64,000 nt of DNA from positions 1 through 64,000 of the forward strand of contig JADJPH010000027.1 of NCBI GenBank assembly GCA_016713335.1. The letters run 5' to 3'. Origin of the DNA: Candidatus Fredericiella danica. Its GTDB lineage: Bacteria > Chloroflexota > Anaerolineae > Caldilineales > Caldilineaceae. Positions 20,961 through 32,228 of the stretch are shown piece after piece (the first letter of the stretch is position 1; every line of letters starts with the position of its first letter). The notes under the pieces were generated by a model. It had not been told where the DNA came from. It made no database searches and saw nothing but the letters and a program-made list of their open reading frames with translations. The position numbers were made by a program, and so were the translations under genes.

Positions 20961-22002
20961 TTATTCTGCACCGCTGCGGCCGCGCACTGACCGCAGGTAT
21001 GACAACGCAGCCGCCGGCGACGGCGCAATCCCACGGGCCGCGGCAATGCGCCGGAAGCGTGCGTAATGCCATGCAAGACGCTGGGCGTGGCTGCGCTGAG
21101 GTGGCATCACAAGTGCAATGGCCACTGCCTCGCGCGTGAGTGCCGTACTCGGTAGTTCATGGAGAGAGTGCATCACCGCCGCAGGCGCCTCACATCCACT
21201 TGCGTCGCCGCAAGCGCGCAGCAGCGCAATCAGGGTCGGCCCCAGGTCAGATTGAGCCGCGACGGCGAGCACACGCGGCCATGCGATCGAACCGGAGGCC
21301 ACCAGTAAGGCAGTATCGACAAGCACCAGAGGTGACCGCAAGTAGGGCGAGCCGGCGCATTGCAACAAGCAAGGCGGTCGCGTCTGCGAGCGCAGCGGGG
21401 ACGTTTTCTACATTCGCCACCGCCGTATGGGTTCTGGCGTCGGCATCCGCAGCAGTGATCAGGCCATCGGGCGCAAGATGGGGCGACAATTCCAGTACTG
21501 CCCAATGACCTTGATGTAGACGATATTTCGTCCGCCAGACGTGGCGCGCCGAAGTGGTGGGGCTAGCAAGACGCCAGCCCTGCGCCGTCAGCAGGGCCAT
21601 GCTCGCATCCAGCGCGGCCGGTGGGATCAGCAGCGAGACCACTCTGATTGGCCGGGCGCCAAAGTCCGAGTAGACAGTCAATGCCTGCGCAGCGTCGCCC
21701 ACGACCAAATAGGGCACGTCCGCCGCGGTGAGCGTATCCAGCGCCTTGCGCAAACCATGTAGCGCAATTTGGTTTGCATACCAGCTTCGACGATACGCCC
21801 CAATGATCTTTGCCGCGGCCGGCTGTCTGGAAATATCTTCTTCGTACCGTCGGGCAAGCACTGGCAACAGGTCAAATTCGCCTGGCGGCAATTGGCCAAG
21901 ATCCCTGGTCGCCAACCAGCAAATGAACGCATCATGTGCGTCGGTCCCCTGCGCAACCGCCGCCCGCACCAGCAGCGCTGAATCCAACGTGCCCAACGGC
22001 AT
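20961..22002 (-). CDS. NTP_transf_5-like protein, probably catalytically degenerate (frameshifted)
   Basis: Resembles the uncharacterised nucleotidyltransferase family PF14907, about 346 residues when the break near 21362 is bridged (LLVAMQCAGSPYLRSPLV). In active members a KGaAL motif and an acidic DxD-type pair bind the nucleotide and metal. Here the first reads VGDAAQAL and the second is replaced by hydrophobic residues (VVSLLIPP). It is therefore probably not an active nucleotidyltransferase. It is the last gene of the roughly 27-kb minus-strand cluster; a second, better conserved copy opens the cluster at 47118-48139. Members of this family occur beside HprK-like and PqqD-like genes in lasso-peptide and exopolysaccharide loci. 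Confidence 0.6.
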
Positions 22003-22090
22003 CGTCTATCTTCCCCGTATGCGAAATGTCTACTTGGCCCATCTGGTTGGCCGACATGCGGAAGCTAGTGTGCGCCACCACAATCGTCGA

Positions 22091-22962
22091 TCACCCCATG
22101 AGATGGCCCCAATAGATCTCTGGATAAACGTGCGGCCAGTGCTGCATCACTAGATCGACATACGCACGCGTAAGCCGCTCCACTCTTGACGCTTCATTGC
22201 CGATTCCAGAGGATAGGGGCTCGCGAATCTCGAACGTCACGCGCCCGTCCAGGCTAATCGTCGCAAAGACCGGTGCCATTTGAGCGCTGGCATGGACGGC
22301 CAGTGCGGCTGCGCCATAGCGAAAACTGCGCACCTGACCCCAAACTGCACAGTGACGCCGCCTCGGCCAAATCGACCATCGCCGGCCACGATCACAGGGG
22401 TGCCACGGCGCAAAGCCTCACTGGCGTCGTGCAGACCGGCTCCATATTGTGTGCGGGGTTGCTTCCCTTGGGCGTCGATGCCAAGAAGAACGCGCGGCGT
22501 TGCGCCACTGGCCGCCAGACTCGCTAGAAAGAGATGGCTTAGCGGACTATGAAGCAACACAAATAGGGTGCCGGACCGCCTCACCTGCGGCTGGCAGAGC
22601 GAAATGTCTCCCAACACCGACACCCAGGGTGACGTACCTAGCGGAACTCCCAACATCTGTAGTCGCCAGTTTTGCCAGGTGTTGGCAAGCAGGCTGCGCA
22701 TCATGGCGCTCTTGACGTCCGGCTCGTCCACATCTGCGGCTATCCACTTGAATCTTGAGCACTGAGACCGGAACAACGTGCGCTGTATGCCTGGTGTTAT
22801 CAGCCATAACTTCTGAAGACGCGTGCCATGAGCATATGACAGTACGCGCGCGCCAGTAGACGGCCCGTCCCGGACGAACCGCCGCCAAATTCGACCCCGA
22901 AGTGAAGATGACGCTGGACCCGGAGACACGATAGCAGAAGATTGCGGCACTTCGGTTTGCAC
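22091..22962 (-). CDS. LpxL/HtrB-like acyltransferase (copy 3 of the cluster)
   Basis: About 290 residues resembling late lipid A acyltransferases, which move acyl groups from acyl-carrier protein to a sugar-lipid acceptor. Supporting features are the hydrophobic strand with FVLLHSPLSHL, the GTPVIVAGDGRFGRGG block and the ending WPHVYPEIYWGHL. The usual catalytic HX4(D/E) motif is HX4H here (H-SPLS-H). A frame break near 22345 joins VQFG to VRSFRYGAAALA. The start, GTG at 22962, lies at the end of the FAAL-carrier gene with no strong Shine-Dalgarno. Its position right behind a carrier-domain protein suggests that protein is its acyl donor. Confidence 0.6.
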
Positions 22963-24944
22963 CGCCCGCAGTGGCTTGCACAGCTGTCACCAAGACGGCA
23001 AGATGCCTCGCAGTTGGTTCTCGGAAAAATTCGGAGGCTACCTTGACGTCAAATTCGGTTTCGACCTGATGGAGCATCTGCATTGCCAGGATCGAATCCC
23101 CTCCCAGTGCAAAAAAGCTGTCGCCTGGGTCAGCCTGCGCTATTCCCAACATATTGCACCACTGCGCCAAAATCCACGAACTCACCACATTGACCTGATC
23201 GGGTGATGGAGCCGCCGCCAGACGCATCGCTAACGCCAAGCTGGCCACTTCGCTCGACGCTGCCGGCTCAGGTCGCCAACCCTGAGCCAGATACTTTTCG
23301 CGCGTCGACCGGCGGGCGACTTTTCCGCTCGTCGTGACTTCGAGCCACCCCCGCCGTACAAGCCGTACGTCGGCCAGGTATATGCCAGTAGCATTCGACA
23401 CCGCGTCAAGGATGCGAACCACCCACTGCGCAACATCCATTTCGTCCAGTCGCCCGCGAACTTCAACCACGATCACAGGCAATTGCACGCCAACCCCTTC
23501 ACTGAATACGCCGAACGCGGCAGCGCGACCAGCCGCAACGTCCAGTACTGCCAGTGCCGTCTGCTCCAAGAGTTCTGGATAGATATGCTGGCCCTCGGTG
23601 ATGATCACATCATCCTTGCGGTCAACCACAAACAGCTCACCGTCTGCCAGGTAGCCCAGGTCACCAGTGTGCAACCACCCATCTTCAAGCACACGTTGTG
23701 TAAGGTCGGTTTGATTCAAATAGCGCTCGAACAGCGCTGGCGATGCAATCACAATCTCACCAACGGTGCGCTCAGGAAGCACCACGCCGATTTCGTCCCG
23801 AATGCACACCGTCACGCCCTCGAGCGCTGCGCCACAACTCGCAATTGACAGAGCGTCAAGTTTTGCGCACGGCTCTGCCACAGATCGTGCGACCAACACG
23901 GTGCGATCAACGCGATCAATGCGTGGCGGCATGCCCGGTGGCGTCAACGTCGCCATGAAAACACATTCGGTCATCCCATAACCAATCTGGCAAGCATCTG
24001 GCGCGAGACCCGCGACGGCGAATTTTTCGGTGAATTGCTCGAGGATCCCCGGCGGCACGATCTCGGCGCCTGCAATCAAGTGCCGCACGCATGCCAGATC
24101 AAGACCCGCCATATCGCGGGCGCACACTGCGCATCATATGGGTGAAACCAAACGCAGGCATCATGCAGATGGCGCCGCGATATTCGTGTAAGACACGCAG
24201 CAAGTGCTGTGGCCGGCGCACCCAATCACCCGGCGGCAACGTCACGACCGATGCGCCCATCACGAGCGGCAAGAGCAGGTAGACGACGAGGCCCAAGTCA
24301 TGATAGTAAGGCGCCCACCCAACAAGCACGTCGGCTTTCTTTAGTGCAAGCGCACCTGCCAACATTTTCAGGTGCTGCAGGAGTGCCCGGTGCGAAACCA
24401 TCGCGGCTTTTGGCGCACCCGTCGTACCGCTACTGTACTGGAGATATGCTGGGCCTGTGCTGGCTGCGGCATATGGCGGCATCCCTGGCGAATCGGCAGG
24501 AATGCGAGTGTCATCGTACACCAACACGGGACAGCTAAGCACCGGCACAGAAGCCAACAACTGCGCAACAGGCTCGCTCGTGGCCAGAACCGCCTGCGCC
24601 TTCCCCGCCGTCATGTCACACAGACGCCGTAGATAGCGGTCCGGCGTGCGAAAAGCCGATGGGTACGGGCTAAATGCCGGCACTGTCCCGGCATAAAGTG
24701 CGCTTACAAAGGCAGCGACCAGGTGAAGATCATGCTCACCCGTAATAACCACCCTGTCACCTGGCCTGATGCCAGTGCCCAATAGCCACTCCGCTTGCCG
24801 CTGTGCAAGGCGGTGCAGTTGGCCCAACGATATCGACACCGGCAGGTGTCCGCCGGCAATGAGGGTAACCGCTGGTATGTCTGGGGTGCGCCCCGCCATC
24901 TCTGCAATTGCGGTAGAGATCGTTTGGACGCCACTGCTACGCAT
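22963..24944 (-). CDS. FAAL-like fatty acyl-AMP ligase fused to a carrier domain (frameshifted)
   Basis: Activates an acyl acid as adenylate and loads it on its own phosphopantetheine arm. The adenylate-forming signature YSSGTTGAPKAAMV, the FAAL-type WAPYYHDLGLV, GYGMTE, the hinge region TGDLGYLADGELFVVDRKDD and a C-terminal carrier motif FFALGGDSILAMQ (Ser attachment site) are visible. A one-base break near 24112 separates the halves. The start ATG at 24944 overlaps the upstream ligase stop (ATGCGTAG). The exact 3' end is unclear: the literal frame runs to 22547 without family similarity after the carrier, so I end the gene near the next start; a stop in the neighbouring frame lies at 22987. 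Confidence 0.78.
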
Positions 24945-26325
24945 GGCCACGGAGCATTTCCTCCACAGCACGCCGGTCCACCTTACGCATTGCGTTCAGG
25001 GGCAACGAATCTACCTGAAGGATGCGCCGCGGTCGTTGCGGCGGCGGCAGTTGGGCGGCGCAGTAGCTCAACACTTCACGTTCGTCGATGATCCCACCCT
25101 CAATGATGGCGACGAGTGCTTCACCGCCGCTGGTCAACACCTCTTTGGTGACTACGCAGTTGCGCACGCCTGAAACATCCATGATCACTCGTTCGATTTG
25201 CGCCGGCGACACAGAAAAACCACCGACTTTCAGGATTTCCTTCTTGCGACCGGTGAATTGCCAAACGCCTTCCTCCTGCGTGAATAGGTCACCGGTCTTG
25301 AACCACTCAGCCTCGAAGGCGTCGGCGTTTTCGGCCGGGTCGCCTAAGTAGCCGCGCATCACTGCCTGCCCTCGCAGCATGAGTTCACCATCTGCCGCAA
25401 GGCGTGCCTGGTAGTCGCCACATAAAGTCGTGAAGATCGTACGGCGTCCCGGCGTCGCGGCTGTAGACAAGTGCTGCATGACAGGCGTTAGGCACTCGGT
25501 CGAACCGTACAGGTGTAGAAATTGTTTTGCCCCGCGCGAAAGCAAATCTGCCGCCACCGACTCTGGGACAGTAGTTGCGCCCGAGGCGATCAGAGTAAAT
25601 CCGGATAGATCCAAATCCCGCCATGACGAAGTATTACGCAGCACCGAAACCATCGTTGGCAATAAGATCGCATGGGTCGGCCGTCGTTTGCGCACGATGT
25701 CGCCAAATTGAAAGGGCGAGAAGCCCTGGATCACAAGTGTTCCTCCCGCCGCGAGCACGGACAACCCGGTAAGAAATAGGCCGCCCACGGTGAATGGCGG
25801 GATGTAGTCCAAGAAGATACATCCAGGATCTAGCTGAAGCACCTCGCGGGCATTCTCGACCCCTGCTGCCGCCATGCCCGCATGGATCGGCACCGCCCGG
25901 GGAACTCCGGTTGACCCTGAGGTCAACAAGATTGCAATGACATGGCGATCTTGAGCCATCGACCTGCAATTGCACAACGACAAATCACCCTGTCCGCTAG
26001 AGATTAAACCCGGCGCCGTACCGGCAACCTGCAACTGTTCGGCAACCGTGTGCTGCCAGGCCGCAGGACTCTGAGGATGTAGCGGGACCAGGACGATCCC
26101 TTCGCACACACATGCCAACAACGCAACAATATAGCTGCCTTTGTCCCCTGCCCAGAATAAGAGCCTGTCACCCTGCGTAAATCCTGCGTCCCGCAAAGCT
26201 GCAGCCTCCGTAGCAACTTGCCGGCACAGATCGCCATATGTCATGACGGCGTCATCACTGGCGATCGCGATCTTGTTTGGTAACTTGGCGGCGACCTCTG
26301 CCAACCGCTCGATTAAGTTCTGCAT
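24937..26325 (-). CDS. Stand-alone adenylate-forming acid ligase (AMP-binding family)
   Basis: An unbroken ligase of about 462 residues with LLTSGSTGVPRAV (P-loop), DYIPPFTVGGL, LYGSTECLTP, the hinge WFKTGDLFTQEEGVWQFTGRKKEI and the C-terminal catalytic lysine region NAMRKVDRRAVEEML. It has no carrier domain, so it either makes an acyl-CoA or loads a carrier in trans. The small size is closer to aryl- or short-acid ligases than to long-chain acyl-CoA synthetases, but the substrate cannot be read reliably. I choose ATG 26325; a GTG at 26340 is possible. The stop overlaps the FAAL-carrier gene. Confidence 0.82.
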   Translation of the reverse strand: MQNLIERLAEVAAKLPNKIAIASDDAVMTYGDLCRQVATEAAALRDAGFTQGDRLLFWAGDKGSYIVALLACVCEGIVLVPLHPQSPAAWQHTVAEQLQVAGTAPGLISSGQGDLSLCNCRSMAQDRHVIAILLTSGSTGVPRAVPIHAGMAAAGVENAREVLQLDPGCIFLDYIPPFTVGGLFLTGLSVLAAGGTLVIQGFSPFQFGDIVRKRRPTHAILLPTMVSVLRNTSSWRDLDLSGFTLIASGATTVPESVAADLLSRGAKQFLHLYGSTECLTPVMQHLSTAATPGRRTIFTTLCGDYQARLAADGELMLRGQAVMRGYLGDPAENADAFEAEWFKTGDLFTQEEGVWQFTGRKKEILKVGGFSVSPAQIERVIMDVSGVRNCVVTKEVLTSGGEALVAIIEGGIIDEREVLSYCAAQLPPPQRPRRILQVDSLPLNAMRKVDRRAVEEMLRGHA

Positions 26326-26381
26326 AGATACAGTGCGCACCCTCGTCCAAATGAACTCAATTCCCAATCCGCTCTTCAGGG

Positions 26382-27409
26382 CTAATCCACGTTTGGCAAC
26401 AGATAGTGCCGCCGGATGGCGCCCAACTCAGCGATTCCGGCGCCTGGCGCCAGCTCGCCTGTAGGAAGAGTGCGCATTGATCGGCCATCGACGCAAGCCA
26501 CTCGTCTTCGCGCGCAGCCGGCGCTGGCAACCGAAACCGCGGGTAAAATTCCATACCGACCTGGCCCGATGGGTCAATCGTGTTCATGAGCGGTAACACG
26601 GGGGAATTGGTTGCCTTTGCCAGGCTAGACAGGCCGGCTACGATTCTATGCGCGTATCCAAAGATTGTGCGATCCACGCCATCATGGGCGGAGGAAAGGC
26701 CATCGATCACGAACTGGATGGCCCCCCTGTCGCTCAAATGGCGCCTGGCTGCCAACAATTCGCTCGCCTTCACCGCCTGCCAGCGCTCAGCCACCTCGCT
26801 TCGGTCCGCCGATGATTGCCGTACGGCTGCTTTCCAAGCACGTTGGGCGCTGACAACCTGAATCGAGCCAATTCCGCCATACAGCGTCAGTAAAGGCGAT
26901 GCAATGAACGTGACGGCCCCGTGATAGGTCACCAGGATCAGCCCATTGCCGGCAGTCGACGCCTCCGCAAGATGCTCCAGCCCTGTAAACGCAATGAGGC
27001 GCGCCGAATCTCCACCAGGACGCAACTGCGCCTCCTCGGCCAATGTACGGGCAAAGCGATAGTGCGAATGGGACCACGCAGTCAACCGATCGGGAAATAT
27101 CCCCTCCTGCCGGACAATGACGGTGCTCATGCATTGCCCAATACAGTTGGCAAACAGGTTCGTGCGGAACCGTTGCTCCCAGCTTTCAACGGGTGATCCA
27201 ATATCGCCAACGAATCGATAGAACAGATCGCGCTCCTCCGCATAAAGCCGATTCGCCACCGCCGGCTGGCGACTCCACCAACCCAGCCAGCGGAGGGCAT
27301 CGAAGTAGGGGAGTTGCAGCGCCACCCGTTGCATCAACGCGCGCAATGCACGCTTGCCGCCGATTTCGCCGGTCAGCAACTGCTTTGCATGGCGGTGCGC
27401 TGCGCTCAT
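26382..27409 (-). CDS. LpxL/HtrB-like acyltransferase (copy 2 of the cluster)
   Basis: About 342 residues with the LpxL-type core: a strand plus histidine in LILVTYHGAVTF, the RGAIQFVIDGLSS block and SPVLPLMNTIDPSGQ. The acidic partner of the catalytic His (HX4D/E) is not visible; the fifth residue after His is Phe. The start ATG at 27409 overlaps the stop of the adenylation-carrier gene as ATGA, a sign of translational coupling. Near 26430 a one-base shift restores a family-like end (IRRHYLLPNVD) with a stop at 26382; the literal frame runs on to 26357. Donor is probably the carrier domain encoded just upstream. Confidence 0.6.
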
Positions 27410-29359
27410 CTGCAGCGCCGGCGTGTCTGCGCCGCGATCTTGGCATTTTGTTGCCGGCGATTGGGCGACCTCGCAGCTGGTCTGCACCGCCGCCTCTGTG
27501 GCGTGCGGAAGTGACACAGTTGAGCAAGGTTAGCAACGGTTGGCCGATCAAAAAAGCCGGGCGGTGCGCGGCGGCCGGTGAACGTCTCTACCTGCAGCAC
27601 GATCCGCAACGCCGACAGTGAGTCACCGCCAAGTGCAAAGAAATTGTCGTCGACCCCGACCAGGTCAAGTTCAAGCGCCTCAGCCCACAGTTCGGCAATG
27701 TTGGTTTCCAGGTCGGTCCTGGGTGCAACATAGGGTGTCTCCAATTCCGGCCGGACACGATCAGGCGCAGGCAAGGCCGTGCGATCGATCTTGCCGTTCA
27801 TGTTACGCGGCAGGTGCGCCATACGCACAAACCGCGCCGGAATCATATAGGGTGGCAGCGTCTGGGCGAGCAAGGTGCGTAATTCTTGCGTGGTGGGGCC
27901 GGGCAGATTTTTGACCGCATAGTAGGCCACCAGCCTGGGATCGTGTTCGGTGGCGGCGTTTGCGACCACGACACACTCAACAACCGCGGGGTGTTCTTTG
28001 AGCGCCGACGCAATCGCCTCCGGCTCCACCCGAAACCCGCGAATCTTCACCATGAAGTCAAGGCGGCCACAATGTTCAAGCGCACCGTCCGGTCGGAATC
28101 GCCCCAGATCCCCCGTGTAGAAGAGGCGCGTGCCGCTCCCGACAGGGTCGGGCCGGAACTTGGCGGCTGTCAATGCCGGATTCCGCCAGTAGCCGGGTGA
28201 CAATTGTTCGCTGCGCACGACGATCTGCCCAATCTCGCCCGGTGCGACAGAAACCCCCTTATCATCCAGCAACAGCACCTCATGGCCCTCACAGACCACA
28301 CCGACCGGGACCGGGTCGGCGCAGTCGCAAAACTCGGCCGGCGCAATCTCATGGCGCGACGAGGAGAACCTCACTCATCGAAAGGCGATTCACAACCGTG
28401 CAACCAGGTTCTACAACACTCCGCAATCCGAGCAAGTCCCGCAACACGAAGCTCTGTCCGCCCAGCAACACGGTGCGTACACTGGGAATGCACGGGAGTG
28501 GACCAGGCGCCGTCAACAGGTCACGCAGCAGGCTCACCGGGGCATAAAAGACAGACAGTTTGGCGTCAGCCACCCACGTTAGCAGCCCGGACATTCCGGC
28601 GGCGGACCTGTCATAGAAGATCAGTGTTGCGCCGTTGAGCAACGTTGTAAAAAACACGCTGGCAAAGAGTGCAAATGTTGGCGTAACCAACTGCCCTACG
28701 CGATCGGCAGGAGTGATCTGGTCATACCAGTATGCCTGCCGTGCACGAAAAAGTAGGTTACTGTGGTCGGCCAGCACGCCTTTCGCCACACCGGTTGTGC
28801 CGGAAGTAAACGTCAACAACGCGTACGAACGTGGGTGCAGATGGGGCGCCTGTTCACCCATGCTGGTGGCCGCAGCCAGCGCATCGATTTCAATGACCTC
28901 CAACCCTGGTGCGGCATGGGCAAGGGCGCCGGGCAGAAGTTGCTTCACGGTCAGTAGAATTCTGGCGCCACACTCGGCTAGGATGGTCTGCCGCACGGCC
29001 GGTTCAATAGTGGGGTCGAGCGGCGCGTAAAACTTGCCGGCCTTGAGGACGCCAAGGATACCAATCGCTATCGCAACTTGATTCGGCAATAACAGGGCTA
29101 CCGGCTCAGGCGCCACACCCAACCGGGCGATCAGCACGTTCGCCAAGCGGTCGGCTGCCGCATCTAGTTCGACGTAGGTGAGCGATTGCTCATCATCGAT
29201 CACGGCGATCTGATCCGGCAGACGTGCAGTCAGATAGCGCATGCGCTCCGGAATCGTCGAATTGGCGTCAGGCGGCGCCAGGTCCGCTCCCCGCGGAACA
29301 CCACCTGGCGCACGCTCCTCCTCACGTTGACGGCGACGACGGACATCTAAACCACACAT
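27406..29359 (-). CDS. NRPS-like adenylation-carrier didomain protein (frameshifted)
   Basis: About 650 residues. The adenylation core motifs are FTSGTTGVAKGV (A3), LFYTGDLGRF (A7), GRLDFMVKIRGFRVE (A8) and NMNGKIDRTALP (A10), followed by the carrier motif FFALGGDSLSALR with the phosphopantetheine Ser. No condensation or thioesterase domain is attached. The A5 region is unusual (VNRLSMSEV). A one-base break near 28365 splits the gene at this A5 point. The start ATG at 29359 lies within the end of the methyltransferase gene (13-base overlap). An alternative start is ATG 29242. Substrate unknown. Confidence 0.82.
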
Positions 29360-30351
29360 CCTTCCACGATCGACAAAACGGATTGAGTTGGGATCACCCG
29401 CTCCAACCGCAGACCACTGGCCTCCAGCAGCCTCCGGAAATCAGCCCCAGTTCTTTCCCGCCCGCCATTCATGACCAGCATCAGCAGATCCGCCAGCGCG
29501 GCCTCCGTCGTAGGCGCCGTGGCATCCATCACGCGCTCCACAACCAGCACCTTCTGGCCCGCTTTCATTGCAGCACGGCAATTCACCAGTATTCGGATTG
29601 CCATGCCTTCATCCCAGTCGTGAAGGACGCGTTGCAGAACATAGATATCCCCCATCGCCGGTAGGGGCGCCAAGAAGTCTCCGGCAACACCGGCGCCGCG
29701 TTCCCTAAGACCGCAGTCAAGGCGCTCGGAAAAACGCGCCACCGCCGGCGCCTGATCAAACAACACGCCGGATAGGTGGGTGTATCTCTGCAACAGGGCG
29801 ACCAGAAATGCACCGTGCCCGCCGCCGACATCGACCACGCAATGGGCCCCGGAGAAGTCGTACGCAGCGATGACCGCGCCGGCAAACGTCGCCGCCAGAG
29901 CGGACATGGCGGCGTCAAACGTCTCCCCGGCGCCAACGCGCGTGCTCCGATAGTCCCAGACGCTCATCCCATGCAGCAGGTCGAAGGCCGGCCTGCCAGT
30001 GCGGATGCTTTCCGGCAGGTGCGCCCATGCCGGAAAATGCTGTTGGCCTGCAAGCACCGCCATCGCCCGGAGCGAGCCGTCTTGATCCTGGCAGAGCCAC
30101 TGCGCCGGCTCATTCAGCCGAAAACACCCCTCTTCGTCATAGACAAACACGCCGGCGCTAACTGCGGATCGCAACAGACGAAACAGGGCATCTTCCTGGG
30201 TCTGGGTTGCCCGCGCCAGGTATTCCGGTGATTTCGGCCCGTCCACCAGGAGGTCAGCGATCCCCAGTTCTGCGATCACCTGCAAACAGCGTGCCAGTTG
30301 ATGCCCGTTAATGGCATTTCTGAGATCTTCTCGATTCTTGATCCCCACCAC
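29347..30351 (-). CDS. SAM-dependent O-methyltransferase (COMT-like)
   Basis: About 334 residues with a helical dimerisation region at the N-terminus, the SAM-binding glycine-rich motif VVDVGGGHGAFL, a plausible catalytic His in RVLHDWDEG and a C-terminal ADLLMLVMNGGRERT segment typical of small-molecule O-methyltransferases of the Methyltransf_2 family. The start is GTG at 30351 or 30348, with GAGGA upstream; the ATG at 30381 would overlap the binding-protein gene. It probably methylates a hydroxyl of the cluster product or of one of its acid building blocks. Confidence 0.82.
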   Translation of the reverse strand: MVGIKNREDLRNAINGHQLARCLQVIAELGIADLLVDGPKSPEYLARATQTQEDALFRLLRSAVSAGVFVYDEEGCFRLNEPAQWLCQDQDGSLRAMAVLAGQQHFPAWAHLPESIRTGRPAFDLLHGMSVWDYRSTRVGAGETFDAAMSALAATFAGAVIAAYDFSGAHCVVDVGGGHGAFLVALLQRYTHLSGVLFDQAPAVARFSERLDCGLRERGAGVAGDFLAPLPAMGDIYVLQRVLHDWDEGMAIRILVNCRAAMKAGQKVLVVERVMDATAPTTEAALADLLMLVMNGGRERTGADFRRLLEASGLRLERVIPTQSVLSIVEGCVV

Positions 30352-30367
30352 ACATTCCTCGCACTCC

Positions 30368-31390
30368 CTACTCTCCCACAAACCGCCCGTCCCAATACTC
30401 GCTTTGCTCTAGCACTCGATCTTGCAGCCCTTGCGCCACGGCCCACGCTTGAAATGCAGCTACACTATCCAGGTTTGCAATGCCATCGAGCGGCATGGCG
30501 GGCCAGCAAATCTGCTTCACGAGCGCAGGCTCAAGCTTCGTGTACTTGGCGAAGATCTCGACGTTCTGCGCATTTGCGCTACCCTCGCCGTATTGTTTCA
30601 CGGCTTCAAGAAAAGCCGCTGCCGCGCGCTTGCCTAGTTCTGAGTCCTGCAACAGGCGAGGGCTGAAGCCAATCATCGTCAGTTGGCCATTGGGGGCAAT
30701 CTCGGGCGTGCCCACCACCAAAATGGCGCCGGTTTTGTCCTTGACCCGCGTCAACCAGGGTTCGTTCACCTGCGCCACGTTGATGGCGCCTGACTCAAGG
30801 GCGTCAATCGTGGCCGCCGGCGGTAGCCTGACCGTCTCGATGTCAGCCAGGGTGAGGCCCTGCTGCTTCAAAACACCAGCAACGAATAGCCCATACATGC
30901 TTTGCAGTCCCACTGGATCCGTTCCAATCTTGATGCCTTTCCAATTCGCCGGATCTTTGAGTTGCGCCGCCTGCTGAGGCAGCGCAACCAGACCAGATGG
31001 CGCACACTGGTTCGGGTCCCATCTCGATCCGCCGAGCACAGCCTTCGCGGTCCCCCCCTTGGCAACCCCATTGAAGAAGCCCGGCGTGATAGCGAAGTTC
31101 GCCATGTCCAGGTCGCCCTGCATCAATTGCGTAACAATCTCGTCCGATGACTTAGACTCGATCAATTCCGCCTCAATCCCGTGCCTGGCAAAGTACCCGG
31201 CATCCTGGGCAATAAAGAAAGGCGCATAGCCAATAAACGGCTGGACACCGACCTTGATCTTTGCCGTCGCTTCGGGCGCCGCGGCTGGCGGCTTAACCGG
31301 CGCGCATGCCGCCAGGAGTATCACAAGGAGCACGGCAAGGCAGAGACGCTTCAACAGCCGGCTTCGGTCAGGCGCGACCATCAGACTCAT
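30368..31390 (-). CDS. NitT/TauT-type ABC substrate-binding lipoprotein
   Basis: A 340-residue extracytoplasmic lipoprotein: signal sequence with lipobox LLAAC, then a periplasmic-binding domain of the NMT1/SsuA type (KIKVGVQPFIGYAPFFIAQDAGYF is the classic opening of this family, then DLDMANFAITPGF). These proteins bind small anions or amines such as sulfonates, nitrate, bicarbonate or pyrimidine precursors; the ligand is not predictable here. The start lies within the permease gene (23-base overlap). It is last of the ATPase-permease-binding protein set and is followed after about 16 bases by the methyltransferase. Confidence 0.87.
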   Translation of the reverse strand: MSLMVAPDRSRLLKRLCLAVLLVILLAACAPVKPPAAAPEATAKIKVGVQPFIGYAPFFIAQDAGYFARHGIEAELIESKSSDEIVTQLMQGDLDMANFAITPGFFNGVAKGGTAKAVLGGSRWDPNQCAPSGLVALPQQAAQLKDPANWKGIKIGTDPVGLQSMYGLFVAGVLKQQGLTLADIETVRLPPAATIDALESGAINVAQVNEPWLTRVKDKTGAILVVGTPEIAPNGQLTMIGFSPRLLQDSELGKRAAAAFLEAVKQYGEGSANAQNVEIFAKYTKLEPALVKQICWPAMPLDGIANLDSVAAFQAWAVAQGLQDRVLEQSEYWDGRFVGE

Positions 31391-32228
31391 CCTTTCGTTT
31401 CCGAGGTATCAACCTGTGTTCCAGGCGTACGAGGACTAGATTACTTAGCATGCCAACGAGCGCGATCACAATGAGGGTGGCGTACATCTCTTCCGTCCGC
31501 AACGTCTGCCATGCCAGCCAGATCGTGGCGCCAAGCCCCTGTTGCGCCGACAGCAGTTCAACCGCCACAGTCACGACCAGCGCCGCATTGAGCGACAATT
31601 GCGCACCCGTCAGAACGAGCGGCAGACTGGCCGGCCAGACCACGCGCCGGAGTAGCATCCAGCCACGCGCCCCATAATGCCTGGCCACCTCCCAGGTGTG
31701 GGCGTCAATCTGGCGGACCCCCGCCGTCGTGTTGATCAAGAGCGGGAAGAATGCAGTCAGGGCGATCAACACCACCTTTGACTGTTCGCCGATCCCAAAC
31801 AGGATAAGCACCAGCGGCAGTAACGCCAGTTTGGGCAGCGGATGCACCGCGGCAACCACCGGCTCAGCCAAAGCCCGCGCCGCGCTGGACCACCCCATCA
31901 GCAGGCCGAGCACGAGTCCCAATGCTCCACCCAAGAGCAGCCCAGCGGACAAGCGCGCCAACGTATAGCCAGTCGCCACCACTAACTCGCCACGGATGAG
32001 CATCCGCCAAAAGGTCGCCAGGATCGCCGAGGGTGCAGGAAAGAACAGTGGGCTGATCATGTCCGCGCGCGCCGCAAGCTCCCAGGCGACCAGCGCGGCC
32101 ATCCAGAAGATCGCGGCGGCAAACCCGATGTGTCGCGATATACGCTTGCCCGTTGCAGTCAGGCTTCGCTCGGGGGTAATGCCAGACTGGATCGGGCGGC
32201 CGGTTCCAACATCTTCCAGATGCGCCAC
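31368..32228 (-). CDS. NitT/TauT-type ABC transporter permease
   Basis: A 286-residue inner-membrane subunit with about six helices, starting with IGFAAAIFWMAALVAWELAA. The ATPase-contact loop EVARHYGARGWMLLRRVVWPASLP is present. The start is GTG at 32228 with AGGAG six bases upstream, although this places 70 bases inside the ATPase gene; no better downstream start is seen. It works with the adjacent ATPase and binding protein to import one small solute. Confidence 0.87.
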   Translation of the reverse strand: MAHLEDVGTGRPIQSGITPERSLTATGKRISRHIGFAAAIFWMAALVAWELAARADMISPLFFPAPSAILATFWRMLIRGELVVATGYTLARLSAGLLLGGALGLVLGLLMGWSSAARALAEPVVAAVHPLPKLALLPLVLILFGIGEQSKVVLIALTAFFPLLINTTAGVRQIDAHTWEVARHYGARGWMLLRRVVWPASLPLVLTGAQLSLNAALVVTVAVELLSAQQGLGATIWLAWQTLRTEEMYATLIVIALVGMLSNLVLVRLEHRLIPRKRKDESDGRA